Shown here in pieces: positions 19,535 through 28,021 of a DNA stretch of 48,133 bases. The DNA comes from Bacillus sp. AFS037270 (GTDB lineage: Bacteria > Bacillota > Bacilli > Bacillales_B > DSM-18226): contig NZ_NUNF01000051.1 of NCBI RefSeq assembly GCF_002585305.1, positions 16,213 through 64,345 of the forward strand, written 5' to 3'. The notes beneath the pieces were generated by a model. The model was not told the DNA's origin, did no database searches, and saw nothing but the letters and a program-made list of their open reading frames with translations. The number at the start of each line of letters is the position of its first letter. Positions within the stretch are counted from its first letter, which is position 1. A program made the position numbers and the translations under genes.

Positions 19535-20506
19535 CTATTTTTGCAGTAATTGAATGATTTCCTCCTTGGTTGGAAGGGAGGAAATCGCCCCTTTTCCTGT
19601 GGTCGTAAGAGCTCCACTTGCATTGGCGTACGTAAGGATTTCTTGATGATATTTATGAAGAACTTCTTCAAGATTTTGTTGCCTAACGTTTTTTTCTAAA
19701 AGCTTGTATAAAAAACCGCCAATGAAAGCATCTCCAGCTCCAGTGGTATCCTGCACATCAACTGCGAACCCGCTTGATTGAAATTGTTGGCCTTTTATAT
19801 ATAGTTCTGCACCATGGGAACCTTTTGTAAAAATAACAGCTTTAACATCCCCAACAAATAAAGATTGAATCGCTCGATCTACCTCATCAATTCCAGTAAT
19901 GAATTCTAGCTCTTCATCTGATATTTTCACAAGGTGTGCCTTCGGAATAAATTCTAAAATTGTATTTCTGCAAGCTTCAGGATGTTCCCACAGAGGCAGA
20001 CGGACATTGGGGTCGAAACTAATTATACTGCCCTTATCCTTTGCTAAACGAATTGCCTTTACATGGGCCTGCTTCATCGGACTTTCCACTAAATCTACTG
20101 AACAGAAATGGAGAATATCACCCTCTTCAAACCAATTCTCCTCTATTTCACTTTCATGCAGTAAAAGGTCTGCAGAAGGATTGCGATAAAAAGAAAAGTC
20201 CCTCTCTCCATCAGCTCGTAATGATACGAAGGCAAGCCCTGTATTCGCCTCACTTGTTCTTGATATATTATCCGTCATCACCCCTGCCTGCTGAAGCTGC
20301 TCTAAAAGAAAATCACCAAACGCATCATTACCTAATTTGGTAATCATCGATGCCCTTCCTCCGTATTTGGCTACTGCGGCTGCGACATTTGCCGGCGCGC
20401 CACCAGGAGCCCGCTCAAACTCTACCACATCTTTTAGCGCTTTTCCCTTTTGAAGGGGAATAAAATCGATCAGTACCTCACCAATTGAATACATAGTTCT
20501 CATCAT
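19535..20506 (-). CDS. scrK: PfkB-family fructokinase
   Basis: Phosphorylates the fructose released from sucrose-6-phosphate. The 323 aa protein has the PfkB signature near the N-terminus (EFERAPGGAPANVAAAVAKYGG) and the catalytic/anion-hole motif DTTGAGDAFIGGF near residue 255, with the base Asp in GAGD. It is the last gene of the sucrose operon, 18 bases after the hydrolase. Three ATGs lie close together (20506, 20503 and a third at codon 5); GAGGTG fits the second best by spacing, so the start is uncertain by one codon. Confidence 0.93.
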   Translation of the reverse strand: MMRTMYSIGEVLIDFIPLQKGKALKDVVEFERAPGGAPANVAAAVAKYGGRASMITKLGNDAFGDFLLEQLQQAGVMTDNISRTSEANTGLAFVSLRADGERDFSFYRNPSADLLLHESEIEENWFEEGDILHFCSVDLVESPMKQAHVKAIRLAKDKGSIISFDPNVRLPLWEHPEACRNTILEFIPKAHLVKISDEELEFITGIDEVDRAIQSLFVGDVKAVIFTKGSHGAELYIKGQQFQSSGFAVDVQDTTGAGDAFIGGFLYKLLEKNVRQQNLEEVLHKYHQEILTYANASGALTTTGKGAISSLPTKEEIIQLLQK

Positions 20507-20524
20507 CTACACCTCATGCTCCTA

Positions 20525-21994
20525 CTAAATGTCCCATTTGCTTGCTTGAAATAATGCCCTTCCGCCTTCTGCAAAAAAACGTATCTCCTTGCTATCCGCA
20601 CCAGGGAAAATCCTGCAGGTAAATACCTCTTCACCATCATTTATAAAAATCTCAACAGAAGAAATATCTGCAAAAAGATGAAGCTTTATTTTAGATCCAT
20701 CTACAGAGCATTTCCTCTCAGTTCCATACTTTTCTCCGACTGGTTCTCCTGAGAAAGTACGGTCTAATATGACCTTTTTCTGGACCGCATCATATTTAAG
20801 AATTGTTTTTTCCTTTACACCCGCTCTGAATTCAATACCGAATACTTCCGCATCAAAGTTCTCAAATTCACATATCATCTCAAATGAAGCCCCATTAAAA
20901 TGCTGGTAATCCTTCTTCTCATCTAAGAGGATATCTCTTATTTTATAATGTTGTTTACGAAGCCCCTGAAGTTCTTTGACTGGCTGCTGAATGAGCTTGC
21001 TTCCACGGATCGATAATTCTCTAGGCAGCGTCAAACAATGAGCCCAACCATTTTTGTCAGTCGGGTATTCCATTTCCGGAAGCCCCATCCAACCTACTAA
21101 AATTCTACGGCCATCTGGCGCCAACATCGTTTGTGGTGCATAAAAATCAAAACCTCTATCCAGTTCCCGAAAAGAGCCATGTGTCAGGGTACGTGTTCTT
21201 ACATCAAGTGGTTCACCAAGAACATAACCAGATTGATAAATATTTTGAAACAGATCTCCATTAGGGGTTAGTCCCTGTGGAGAAAAAATTAAAACACCTT
21301 GGTCCTGCAATTCAAAATAGTCCGGGCATTCCCACATATAGCCGAAACTTGACAGGCTGGTTCGCAATTCCCCTTCAAAATTCCAATTCTGCAAATCCCT
21401 AGAACGATACAGCACAACACAGCCTGTCTCATTCTCCCGCTGCGCACCTATGACAGCATAGTATTCATTTCCTGCTTTCCAAACTTTAGGGTCACGGAAG
21501 TGGTCTGTATAGCCATATGGTACATGATCTATTACGGGTTGTTCTAACTTATTTACTTTTCCAGTCACATCCATAAAAGCTAGGCATTGATAGGGATGCC
21601 GCACCCAGTTCTCATCACGAGTATTGCCTGTATAAAGGAAATGCAGTTTCCCCTCATGCTCAATCGCACTTCCGGAATAAGCCCCATGACTATCGAACTC
21701 ATTTGAGGGTTCAATTCCGATTCCGGCATTTTCCCAATGAACCAGATCCTTTGATTTAGTGTGATACCAATATTTTAGTCCGTGCACGGGTCCTAGCGGA
21801 AACCATTGATAAAACAAGTGATATTCTCCATTATAATAAGAAAAACCATTGGGATCATTTAATAAACCTGTTTCTGGCTGTATGTGAAAAGTTTGCCGCC
21901 ATTGGCATCCCTCAACTTCTGATTGCAATTTCAAGATTTCTTCTTTGCTTGCTTCTTCTATCCGTCGATATCGCTGCTCTTTTGTCCATATCAT
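20525..21994 (-). CDS. scrB: Sucrose-6-phosphate hydrolase (GH32)
   Basis: Cytosolic beta-fructofuranosidase that cleaves sucrose-6-phosphate to glucose-6-phosphate and fructose. The 489 aa chain has the GH32 nucleophile in LLNDPNGF (D47), the transition-state Asp in FRDPKVW, and the acid/base Glu in MWECPDYF. A beta-sandwich domain follows. It is preceded by AAGGAG and lies between the EIIBC and fructokinase genes in the same direction. B. subtilis SacA is the counterpart. Confidence 0.95.
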   Translation of the reverse strand: MIWTKEQRYRRIEEASKEEILKLQSEVEGCQWRQTFHIQPETGLLNDPNGFSYYNGEYHLFYQWFPLGPVHGLKYWYHTKSKDLVHWENAGIGIEPSNEFDSHGAYSGSAIEHEGKLHFLYTGNTRDENWVRHPYQCLAFMDVTGKVNKLEQPVIDHVPYGYTDHFRDPKVWKAGNEYYAVIGAQRENETGCVVLYRSRDLQNWNFEGELRTSLSSFGYMWECPDYFELQDQGVLIFSPQGLTPNGDLFQNIYQSGYVLGEPLDVRTRTLTHGSFRELDRGFDFYAPQTMLAPDGRRILVGWMGLPEMEYPTDKNGWAHCLTLPRELSIRGSKLIQQPVKELQGLRKQHYKIRDILLDEKKDYQHFNGASFEMICEFENFDAEVFGIEFRAGVKEKTILKYDAVQKKVILDRTFSGEPVGEKYGTERKCSVDGSKIKLHLFADISSVEIFINDGEEVFTCRIFPGADSKEIRFFAEGGRALFQASKWDI

Positions 21995-22018
21995 GTTTGT
22001 CTAACTCCTTATGAAAGA

Positions 22019-22043
22019 AAGGAGAATCACCTGATTCCCCCCT
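22019..22043 (-). terminator. Intercistronic hairpin between EIIBC and hydrolase
   Basis: On the - strand GGGGAATC-AGGT-GATTCTCC forms a stem with a G-U pair, followed by TTTCTTT. It may lower expression of the downstream genes or protect the EIIBC message from 3' decay. Confidence 0.45.
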
Positions 22044-22053
22044 TTGTTATTAA

Positions 22054-23502
22054 TTATGCCGCTTGTTTCTTATTGGCCGAAGTACTTTTTCTAGAATCAC
22101 GCTTAGCCAGCACAAAAGTAACGACGAATGCTACTACAATTGAAATAGCCATTCCAATTACATAAGACAGAATGGAACCCGGCTTGATTGAAATGATTCC
22201 TGGCAGGCCGGCCGCTCCCAATGCAACAGCTTTTACCTTAAAGAAGGTGATAAACCCTGATGCAACACCAGATCCAATAATCGCTCCTATAAATGGATAT
22301 TTTAGCTTTAAATTGATACCGAACATCGCTGGCTCTGTAATTCCTAATAGTGCGGAAATACCGGAAGCAGAAGCAAGACTCTTCAGCTTTTTATCTTTCG
22401 TCACAAGCAACACAGCAAGAGTTGCTGCACCTTGAGCAACGTTTGACATAGCTGCTATTGGGAATAGGAATGAGCCACCCGTTTTTGCAATATCGGAGAT
22501 TAATTGTGTTTCAACCGCAACAAAGCTTTGATGCATACCTGTTATGACGATCGGGGCATAGAATAACCCTAATAGAGCGCCGCCAACAAATCCCGTCGTA
22601 TCATATAACCAAACAAGGCCGTCTGTGAAAAGGTTACCAGCTGTTCTCATAAACGGACCTACAAGGGTAAACGTTAAAACTCCAGTTACCAAAATCGATA
22701 ATAGTGGTGTTAACAGATTATCCAAAGCAGATGGAATGACTTTACGTAAACTAATTTCTATTTTTGCTAGAATAAAAGAAGAAGCCAAAACGGGCAGCAC
22801 CGTTCCTTGATAGCCTACTTTTTCAATATCAAAACCAAGTATGTGCCAAACTGGTACTTTGTGATCGACTAAAGCGGCTCCGTAGCTATAGGCATTTAAC
22901 AAATCTGGATGAACCATAATCATCCCAAGGGCAGCCCCTAAATAGGCATTTCCCCCAAATCGTTTTGTTGCCGAAAACCCTATTAATACTGGCAAAAATA
23001 CAAAGGCAGCATTTGCAAACGTATTAATCATCGCAGCTAAGTCAGCGATACCCGGATTCGCATCAATCAAGGATTTCCCTTCCATAAATAAATCTTTAGC
23101 CGTTAATAAGTTATTCAGTCCCATTAATAAACCGCCCGCAACGATGGCTGGAATAATTGGAACAAAAATATCAGAAAGTAACTTAACTAACTGTAAAAGA
23201 GGATTTTGCTTTTTCGCTCCTGCATTTTTTACCTGACTTGTTGACATCTCGTTAATCCCTGCAAGGTTTACAAATGGTTTATATACTTCATTAACAATTC
23301 CAGAACCTAAGATGATTTGGAATTGTCCAGCTGTAGAAAATGTTCCTTTTACCGTATCAATTGCATCTAATGCAGCTTGGTCCACCTTTTCTTCGTCATG
23401 TAAAACTAAACGTAGTCGCGTAGCACAATGTGCTGCAGCTGAGACATTTTCTTTACCGCCAATTGCATCCAAAATCGCTTGTGCAACTTCCTTGTGGTTC
23501 AT
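22054..23502 (-). CDS. scrA: PTS sucrose transporter, EIIBC
   Basis: Imports sucrose and phosphorylates it to sucrose-6-phosphate. The EIIB domain has its phospho-Cys in AHCATRLRL (C26), followed by an EIIC domain with about ten helices and the conserved [12 protein letters not shown] loop. The 482 aa chain ends after the last membrane helix with no EIIA domain, so it needs an EIIA in trans. The free EIIA at 24923-25387 is the obvious donor. It is the first gene of the operon with the hydrolase and fructokinase. Its promoter carries a cre box and three ScrR operators. B. subtilis SacP has the same domain layout. Confidence 0.94.
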   Translation of the reverse strand: MNHKEVAQAILDAIGGKENVSAAAHCATRLRLVLHDEEKVDQAALDAIDTVKGTFSTAGQFQIILGSGIVNEVYKPFVNLAGINEMSTSQVKNAGAKKQNPLLQLVKLLSDIFVPIIPAIVAGGLLMGLNNLLTAKDLFMEGKSLIDANPGIADLAAMINTFANAAFVFLPVLIGFSATKRFGGNAYLGAALGMIMVHPDLLNAYSYGAALVDHKVPVWHILGFDIEKVGYQGTVLPVLASSFILAKIEISLRKVIPSALDNLLTPLLSILVTGVLTFTLVGPFMRTAGNLFTDGLVWLYDTTGFVGGALLGLFYAPIVITGMHQSFVAVETQLISDIAKTGGSFLFPIAAMSNVAQGAATLAVLLVTKDKKLKSLASASGISALLGITEPAMFGINLKLKYPFIGAIIGSGVASGFITFFKVKAVALGAAGLPGIISIKPGSILSYVIGMAISIVVAFVVTFVLAKRDSRKSTSANKKQAA

Positions 23503-23558
23503 GATTCATTCTCCTTTTTTATGGTTTCTAGGTATCTATTTAGAATTATCTTGTTGTA

Positions 23559-23570
23559 GAACCGGTTCCA
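23559..23570. promoter_or_regulatory. ScrR operator, distal leader
   Basis: GAACCGGTTCCA, centred about 46 bp downstream of the middle operator. It has the CpG-centred palindrome expected for a LacI/GalR repressor. Confidence 0.85.
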
Positions 23571-23604
23571 AACGGGGTTAAAAAAATAAAACGCAGAGTT
23601 ACTG

Positions 23605-23614
23605 GAACCGGTTC
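23605..23614. promoter_or_regulatory. ScrR operator, middle
   Basis: TGGAACCGGTTCTA contains the perfect palindrome GAACCGGTTC. Its centre is 42 bp downstream of the operator at the transcription start, about four helical turns. Confidence 0.87.
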
Positions 23615-23645
23615 TATTTTTTAGATTAGAAAAACGGTTCTTTAT

Positions 23646-23657
23646 GGAACCGATTCC
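23646..23657. promoter_or_regulatory. ScrR operator at the scrA transcription start
   Basis: GGAACCGATTCC, a one-base variant of the palindrome, begins seven bases downstream of the -10 (23664-23669). A repressor here would cover the start point. A half site, AACGGTTC, lies next to it at 23633-23640. Confidence 0.85.
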
Positions 23658-23663
23658 AAACAC

Positions 23664-23701
23664 ATTATAATTTACCACTTAATAAATTGTCAACGCTTTC
23701 C
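23664..23701 (-). promoter_or_regulatory. scrA promoter with overlapping cre box, inside the scrR 3' end
   Basis: TTGACA (23688-23693) and TATAAT (23664-23669) are separated by 18 bases. GGAAAGCGTTGACA (23688-23701) matches the cre consensus except its first base and overlaps the -35, as at bglP. The promoter lies almost wholly within the last codons of the repressor gene (stop at 23665). Confidence 0.82.
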
Positions 23702-24660
23702 CGTTCAATTATTTTATATTTTGATAAAATAATTGGGGCTAATTCTTCACTGTTTATTAATTTAACCATACTTTGGGCAGCCACTTGTCCGGCCTCTTTA
23801 TAAAAAAACTGAACAGTCGTTAAGCTAGGATGGATGATCTCTGTAACTTCATATCCTCCGAAGCCTGTAATGGATAAGTGATCCGGTACATTAATCCCCT
23901 TTAAATGAGCTGCTTTTAAAGCACCAAGGGCTATGTTATCTGTTGCACAAACAAGTATAGAGGGATTGAACTTATCAATTATATCCGGAACCCTTTTGAT
24001 CGCCTCCGCCATTTTAAAGCTCGTTTCATAATAGTTAACTTCACAGTCTCCCGCCTCTTGAATCGCCTTTGTGAACCCTTTTTTTCTATTGACGCCGACA
24101 GCAATATCTTGTTCCGTAACTCCTAAATAGGCTATTTTCCGGTGCCCCTTGGCGATTACATATTTTCCTATATCATAACCCGCCTCGAAATCATTATGGA
24201 TGAGACTATACACAGCTTGATGCTGCTGACCAACAAGTAAAATAGGTATTTGCAGCTGCTGGAATGCTTCAATGTGTGTATCGGTAATTTGTGTTGCAAG
24301 CAAAATAATTCCCGCAACCTTTTGCCTAGCCATGGTGTAAATATTTTCGATTTCACGATCTAGATCCTGACTAGTGTTTGATATTAACATTTGGTAATTT
24401 AGTTCCCTAAGCTGCTCGTCTATTCCTATTAAAGTTTGTGAAGTAGCGTAGGAATCCAGCCGAGGCACGATTGTTCCAATAATATTTGGTTTCTTTGCTT
24501 TTAAACTTTGAGCAAAAGTATTAGGAATATAACCCGTTTCTTTTATTACCCGCTCAATCTTTTTCTTTGTTAATTCGCCGACAGACCCACCATTTAAATA
24601 CCTGGAAACAGTACTCTTGGCAACACCAGATAATCGGGCAATGTCTGCAATAGTTTTCAT
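23665..24660 (-). CDS. scrR: LacI/GalR family sucrose operon repressor
   Basis: The N-terminal helix-turn-helix (TIADIARLSGVAKSTVSRYLNG) starts the protein, followed by a hinge (FAQSLKAKKPNIIGTIVPRL) and a periplasmic-binding-protein-like sensor domain. ATG 24660 is favoured because GAGGT lies seven bases before it; ATG 24681 lacks a ribosome site. The protein is about 331 aa, normal for LacI. Operators of the type it should bind flank it on both sides. It has no terminator before scrA, so readthrough into scrA is possible. The sensed ligand is inferred to be sucrose-6-phosphate or fructose. Confidence 0.92.
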   Translation of the reverse strand: MKTIADIARLSGVAKSTVSRYLNGGSVGELTKKKIERVIKETGYIPNTFAQSLKAKKPNIIGTIVPRLDSYATSQTLIGIDEQLRELNYQMLISNTSQDLDREIENIYTMARQKVAGIILLATQITDTHIEAFQQLQIPILLVGQQHQAVYSLIHNDFEAGYDIGKYVIAKGHRKIAYLGVTEQDIAVGVNRKKGFTKAIQEAGDCEVNYYETSFKMAEAIKRVPDIIDKFNPSILVCATDNIALGALKAAHLKGINVPDHLSITGFGGYEVTEIIHPSLTTVQFFYKEAGQVAAQSMVKLINSEELAPIILSKYKIIERESVDNLLSGKL

Positions 24661-24799
24661 AGCTTCAACCTCATTTTTCATGTAACCAATTTTTATTTTT
24701 CATTCTATCGGTTAATTTTAATATTTTTTCTTCCTTGGTAATCTATTTTTTAGTATAAAATCATTTTTTCCATGAAGAAAGTCGTTTAGAATAAAATTG

Positions 24800-24828
24800 T
24801 TGAATTTTTTTCTGCAGGTCATTAAAAT
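24800..24828 (+). promoter_or_regulatory. Probable promoter of the free EIIA gene
   Basis: TTGAAT (24800-24805) and TAAAAT (24823-24828) are 17 bases apart. The ScrR operator at 24863-24874 lies about 30 bases downstream of the predicted start, where a repressor could block elongation. Confidence 0.55.
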
Positions 24829-24862
24829 AAAAGATAATTCTATAAATTCATTAATCAAAATT

Positions 24863-24874
24863 GGAACCGGTTCC
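24863..24874. promoter_or_regulatory. ScrR operator of the EIIA gene
   Basis: GGAACCGGTTCC is a perfect 12-bp palindrome identical in its core to the operators before scrA. It ties the EIIA gene to the sucrose regulon. Confidence 0.88.
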
Positions 24875-24922
24875 TTAGTCCTGTTTTTCACAATAAAAGA
24901 ACGCATAAAGGTGGTTTTTCAA

Positions 24923-25387
24923 ATGTTTAAAGGATTATTTAAAAAGAAAACGGTTGAAAGTGATCCATTTATCTTACAACCGTTAGAGGGACAATTAGTA
25001 CCAATCGAAACCGTTCCAGACCCTGTCTTCTCACAAAAAATGATGGGAGATGGCTTTGCAATCCAGCCAACAAAGGGAACAGTTGTTTCACCAGTCGATG
25101 GAAAAGTAATAAGTATATTTCCAACAAAGCATGCTGTGAGCCTTCTTGATCATAAAGGAAAAGAGATTCTAATTCATGTAGGAATTGAAACAGTCAACTT
25201 AAAAGGTGAAGGCTTCACTTCTTTTGTCAAGGACGGGCAAACCGTTAAAAAGGGACAAAAGCTGCTCGAGGTTGACTTTGAATTCATTCAAGAGAAAGTA
25301 CCCTCAATTATTACACCAGTAGTATTTACAAACCTAAGTGAAAATGAAAAAGTCGTTATTGATGAACAGGGCGTAAGAATTATCTAG
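24923..25387 (+). CDS. PTS glucose-type EIIA protein (free-standing)
   Basis: A soluble phosphocarrier of 154 aa that passes phosphate from HPr to an EIIB domain. The phospho-His is in ILIHVGIE (H85) and the second active-site His in PTKHAVS (H70). ATG 24923 is preceded by AAAGGTGGT; the upstream extension runs through the operator and is not coding. It is divergent from scrR and behind a ScrR operator. The EIIBC of the sucrose operon lacks an EIIA domain, so this protein most likely serves it. It may also help other glucose-class permeases. Confidence 0.93.
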   Translation: MFKGLFKKKTVESDPFILQPLEGQLVPIETVPDPVFSQKMMGDGFAIQPTKGTVVSPVDGKVISIFPTKHAVSLLDHKGKEILIHVGIETVNLKGEGFTSFVKDGQTVKKGQKLLEVDFEFIQEKVPSIITPVVFTNLSENEKVVIDEQGVRII

Positions 25388-25412
25388 AATAATCTTTTTT
25401 AAGCAATAATCA

Positions 25413-25445
25413 CGTCTAGCCTCTCTTAACTTACAGAGAGGCTTA
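25413..25445 (+). terminator. Terminator after the EIIA gene
   Basis: TAGCCTCTC and GAGAGGCTTA form a 9-10 bp stem about 30 bases after the stop, with only a short T stretch. Confidence 0.6.
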
Positions 25446-25512
25446 TTCGATAACGATAATAAGTAATTCTCGCTTTGCTTGTCGATGAGCTTAACCAAAT
25501 TTTTTACCAATA

Positions 25513-26052
25513 TTAATTTTCGGATTGAGTAAAGTGCTTCTTTTTCTTTAATAAAATTAAATAATAGAAAATGTAATATGCAAACATAATCAGCAATAGT
25601 CCTGCTGTCCAGGAACTTCCGACGGCTTCGCTAATATTTTGATAGCCATTTGTTTGCTTTTGTAGTGCCGTATCGGTTAGTATCCCAGATGTGTACATCC
25701 GATAAAAACGATACATAAGCCTGGCTAAAAAGATGAAAGTAACCGTGCTCCCTATCCATATATTTGGACGGTAATACCAATGCTTTTCTCTCTTCTCAAA
25801 GGTAGTTAAAGCTGCCCCATAATAGCCGAGAAGGATACCTACTAGAATCCCGACAACATCTGAGATTAAGCTGATCGGATGGGTAAGCCCTACAGATAAA
25901 AAGGCCAGCCCAATAATAAAGAAAATACACGTCCTGATCACCAATTTACGAGGATGAAGCTCCTGCCAGCCAATATTCCGGCGAACCCGCCTGTAGATAC
26001 CGAAAATAAAGATTGCGCTGATGATGATAAGGGTACTCAAGTGCTGCGTCAT
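25513..26052 (-). CDS. Putative multi-helix membrane protein (possibly DUF1453/CcdC-like)
   Basis: The 179 aa protein has about five hydrophobic segments (roughly residues 3-20, 40-58, 62-82, 100-116 and 148-168) and a basic C-terminus (LKKKKH). The arrangement DVVGILVGILLGYYGAALTTFE followed by a charged WYYRPNIWIG segment and FLARLMYRFYRMY is reminiscent of CcdC/DUF1453 proteins, but I am not sure. AGGAGG precedes the ATG. It follows the coiled-coil gene in the same direction (38-base gap) and could be co-transcribed with it. Function unknown. Confidence 0.7.
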   Translation of the reverse strand: MTQHLSTLIIISAIFIFGIYRRVRRNIGWQELHPRKLVIRTCIFFIIGLAFLSVGLTHPISLISDVVGILVGILLGYYGAALTTFEKREKHWYYRPNIWIGSTVTFIFLARLMYRFYRMYTSGILTDTALQKQTNGYQNISEAVGSSWTAGLLLIMFAYYIFYYLILLKKKKHFTQSEN

Positions 26053-26090
26053 GGATTTTACCTCCTAAGTATTCACTTTATTTTGATATT

Positions 26091-27029
26091 CTACAACCTC
26101 TCAACAATCTCTAGCTTTTCCTTCTTAATTGCCTCTAACTCTATCATTTTTTCATCCGCCAGCACATCTAACTTCTGCAAAATCTCTTTTATTTTAGCGT
26201 ACTGATTTCTTGTATTCTGCAAAGATTTTTGAATTTTACCTTGAACCATAAAATCCGCAATGAACCCATCAAAAAAGAAATCGGCAAACTTTAACATTCC
26301 AGAAATATTGACTTGAAGAAGAGCGGTTTCTTTTATATCCAATAATTCCTTTTGGAATTGGCGCATGCCTGTTTGAGCATGATGGAGAAACTTTTCAGCT
26401 TTATCTATATGTTGATGTTTGACCAAATCTGAAATCGTTCCACCACCTAATAAATCCCACGTCCCCCAGCCTTCCGCTTTCTCAAGTGCACTAATTGCAT
26501 GAGCAAGAGTTCGCACCACAGCATTACCTGCTGCTTTCGCTTCATCTAGTTCGTTTACATATGATTTTAGAACTCCTTCTTGCTCACTTAGTTCAAACAC
26601 TTTGGCCGCAAACGGCGATGTACTCGCTTTGACTATATTCTCTTTTTGCAGGAGTAGCTGCTGATAATTATACTCCGCACGATTAAGATTTAGCAGCTTT
26701 TCACGCAAATCCTCCATCGCTTTGTCTATTTCTCTTTTCGTTTTTTCGGCCTCTTCCAATTTATGCTGTGCTACGATTAATTCTTGTTTTTCTTTTGCTA
26801 GTTTTTCATCCTTTGTACCAGTTAGTGTAGCAATTAAGTTCGTCAGACTGATACTCTCCAACTTATGAACATCCTTCTGCTCTGAATTCAACCGAGCTCG
26901 TAACTCTTCAATTATATTTATGACCATTGATAATTCTCTTTTATATTCCTCCATCTGGAGATTATATTTGTCTTTTTTTCGTAATTCCCCTTGAATCTCA
27001 ACAAGTTTTGCATTTATCTCCGAGAACAT
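26091..27029 (-). CDS. Coiled-coil protein of unknown function
   Basis: This 312 aa protein is mostly helical and charged. Long heptad-like stretches run over about residues 1-140 and 215-312. They flank a conserved-looking middle with EKAEGWGTWDLLGGGTISDL (about residues 184-203) and KHQHIDKAEKF. A weakly hydrophobic stretch (MLKFADFFFDGFIADFMV) lies near residues 245-262. GGAGGGGG precedes the ATG. No signal peptide or catalytic motif is seen. It may form an operon with the membrane protein downstream. I do not recognise a function. Confidence 0.75.
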   Translation of the reverse strand: MFSEINAKLVEIQGELRKKDKYNLQMEEYKRELSMVINIIEELRARLNSEQKDVHKLESISLTNLIATLTGTKDEKLAKEKQELIVAQHKLEEAEKTKREIDKAMEDLREKLLNLNRAEYNYQQLLLQKENIVKASTSPFAAKVFELSEQEGVLKSYVNELDEAKAAGNAVVRTLAHAISALEKAEGWGTWDLLGGGTISDLVKHQHIDKAEKFLHHAQTGMRQFQKELLDIKETALLQVNISGMLKFADFFFDGFIADFMVQGKIQKSLQNTRNQYAKIKEILQKLDVLADEKMIELEAIKKEKLEIVERL

Positions 27030-27221
27030 AAGCCCCCTCCATTTTTATGCCAAAATTAATCTTAGTTTCAAATAAATAATCTACCTTGTACAAGGTAATG
27101 TACTTATTTTTTGGAATATATTTCTAATAATTTTAACATTAATTATTGGGGCTTACATCACGAAAATCTGATAAAAAATTCAGAAAAAAACTGTATAATG
27201 GATGACAAAGGAGTGATATCG

Positions 27222-27650
27222 TTGAGTTTGAGTTTACGGGGTCACCATTTATTATGCGTACATGGCTTTCGTGGGATGGGCTACAGTCCCGATTTCGTAA
27301 AAAAAATGAGTGAAATTGTTGAGCAAATCAGAGATGATCAATTAGACTTTCCAATACAAGTGGTAGCTGAATTAGATGATACTTGCTGTACGTGTCCACA
27401 TAAGGGAAAAATGACCTGTGAGGCAAGCGTTGGTTCTAATGAGCACGTCTTAACAATGGACCTTAACGTCATTCGTCAACTAGGATTAATTGAAGGTGCT
27501 GTCTACAATAAGTCCTTTTTAATTCAATTAACGGCTGAAAAGGTGGAACCTGATGATTTAGATTATATATGTAAGGGATGCTCCTGGCTTTCATATGGAG
27601 TATGCAAAGAGGGGGTTGCTGATTTACGGGAGAAGTATTTAAAAGAGTAA
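27222..27650 (+). CDS. DUF1284 family Cys-rich protein
   Basis: The 142 aa protein begins at TTG 27222, eight bases after AAGGAG. The longer frame starting at 27111 would include a -10-like TATAAT (27194-27199) and is rejected. The start SLSLRGHHLLCVHGFRGMGYSPDF is the DUF1284 hallmark. Two Cys clusters follow: CCTCPHKGKMTC (about residues 48-59) and CKGCSWLSYGVC (about 118-129), together with the early HH and C. They suggest an iron-sulfur or zinc site. The function of the family is not established. It stands alone, ending at a shared bidirectional terminator. Confidence 0.85.
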   Translation: MSLSLRGHHLLCVHGFRGMGYSPDFVKKMSEIVEQIRDDQLDFPIQVVAELDDTCCTCPHKGKMTCEASVGSNEHVLTMDLNVIRQLGLIEGAVYNKSFLIQLTAEKVEPDDLDYICKGCSWLSYGVCKEGVADLREKYLKE

Positions 27651-27662
27651 AATAAGAACAAA

Positions 27663-27678
27663 AGCGCTGGAGCTGGAC
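27663..27678. repeat. Partial dispersed repeat (GCGCTGGAGC type)
   Basis: AGCGCTGGAGCTGGAC follows the DUF1284 gene and resembles the words at 7-22 and 48119-48133. Confidence 0.4.
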
Positions 27679-27712
27679 GTCGACAGTCCGTTTATTAACC
27701 GTCATCCACAAA

Positions 27713-27752
27713 GAAAATCCCCCAAACCATTCGGGCTGGGGGATTTTCTTTT
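27713..27752. terminator. Bidirectional terminator
   Basis: GAAAATCCCCC and GGGGGATTTTC form an 11 bp stem with TTTT on the + side and TTTC on the - side. It serves the DUF1284 gene and the small gene at 27764-27937. Confidence 0.88.
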
Positions 27753-27763
27753 AGCTTAATTGG

Positions 27764-27937
27764 CTACAAACCTCCGCAAGCTGGGGGCGTCCCCTTTGTT
27801 TTTTGCGCCTCTCGGCCTTTTCCAGTTTCTTTTGAAACTGATTCAAGTCCATAACCAGTAGTACTTATTTCTAGGTTCTCTTCTTGGTTCTTTTTAGCTG
27901 TTGGATTTAGGTTTGGATCAAAATTGTTTGTTTCCAT
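27764..27937 (-). CDS. Small hydrophilic protein (57 aa)
   Basis: An open frame of 57 codons starts at ATG 27937, seven bases behind a strong AAGGAGGGC, and ends 12 bases before a strong terminator. The sequence is polar and rich in Asn, Lys, Glu and Thr (METNNFDPNLNP... ending TPPACGGL). It has no membrane segment. The composition recalls small sporulation-associated proteins of Bacillus, but I do not recognise the family. The ribosome site and terminator make it credible as a gene. Confidence 0.7.
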   Translation of the reverse strand: METNNFDPNLNPTAKKNQEENLEISTTGYGLESVSKETGKGREAQKTKGTPPACGGL

Positions 27938-28021
27938 TTGTGCCCTCCTTGCAACATTGATATATTAATTATCTGCAATAGACTGGGTTTTCATTACAAG
28001 GAGCTTTTTCGAGGTCCTTTG

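Noticed and set aside
24797..24922. N-terminal extension of the EIIA protein
   Set aside because: It crosses the probable promoter and ScrR operator; ATG 24923 has a ribosome site and fits the domain start.
27111..27221. Extended N-terminus of the DUF1284 protein
   Set aside because: This stretch includes a TATAAT and lacks a ribosome site; the family begins at the TTG at 27222.
27469..27711. 80-codon - strand frame overlapping the DUF1284 gene
   Set aside because: Antisense to a gene with conserved motifs and no ribosome site.
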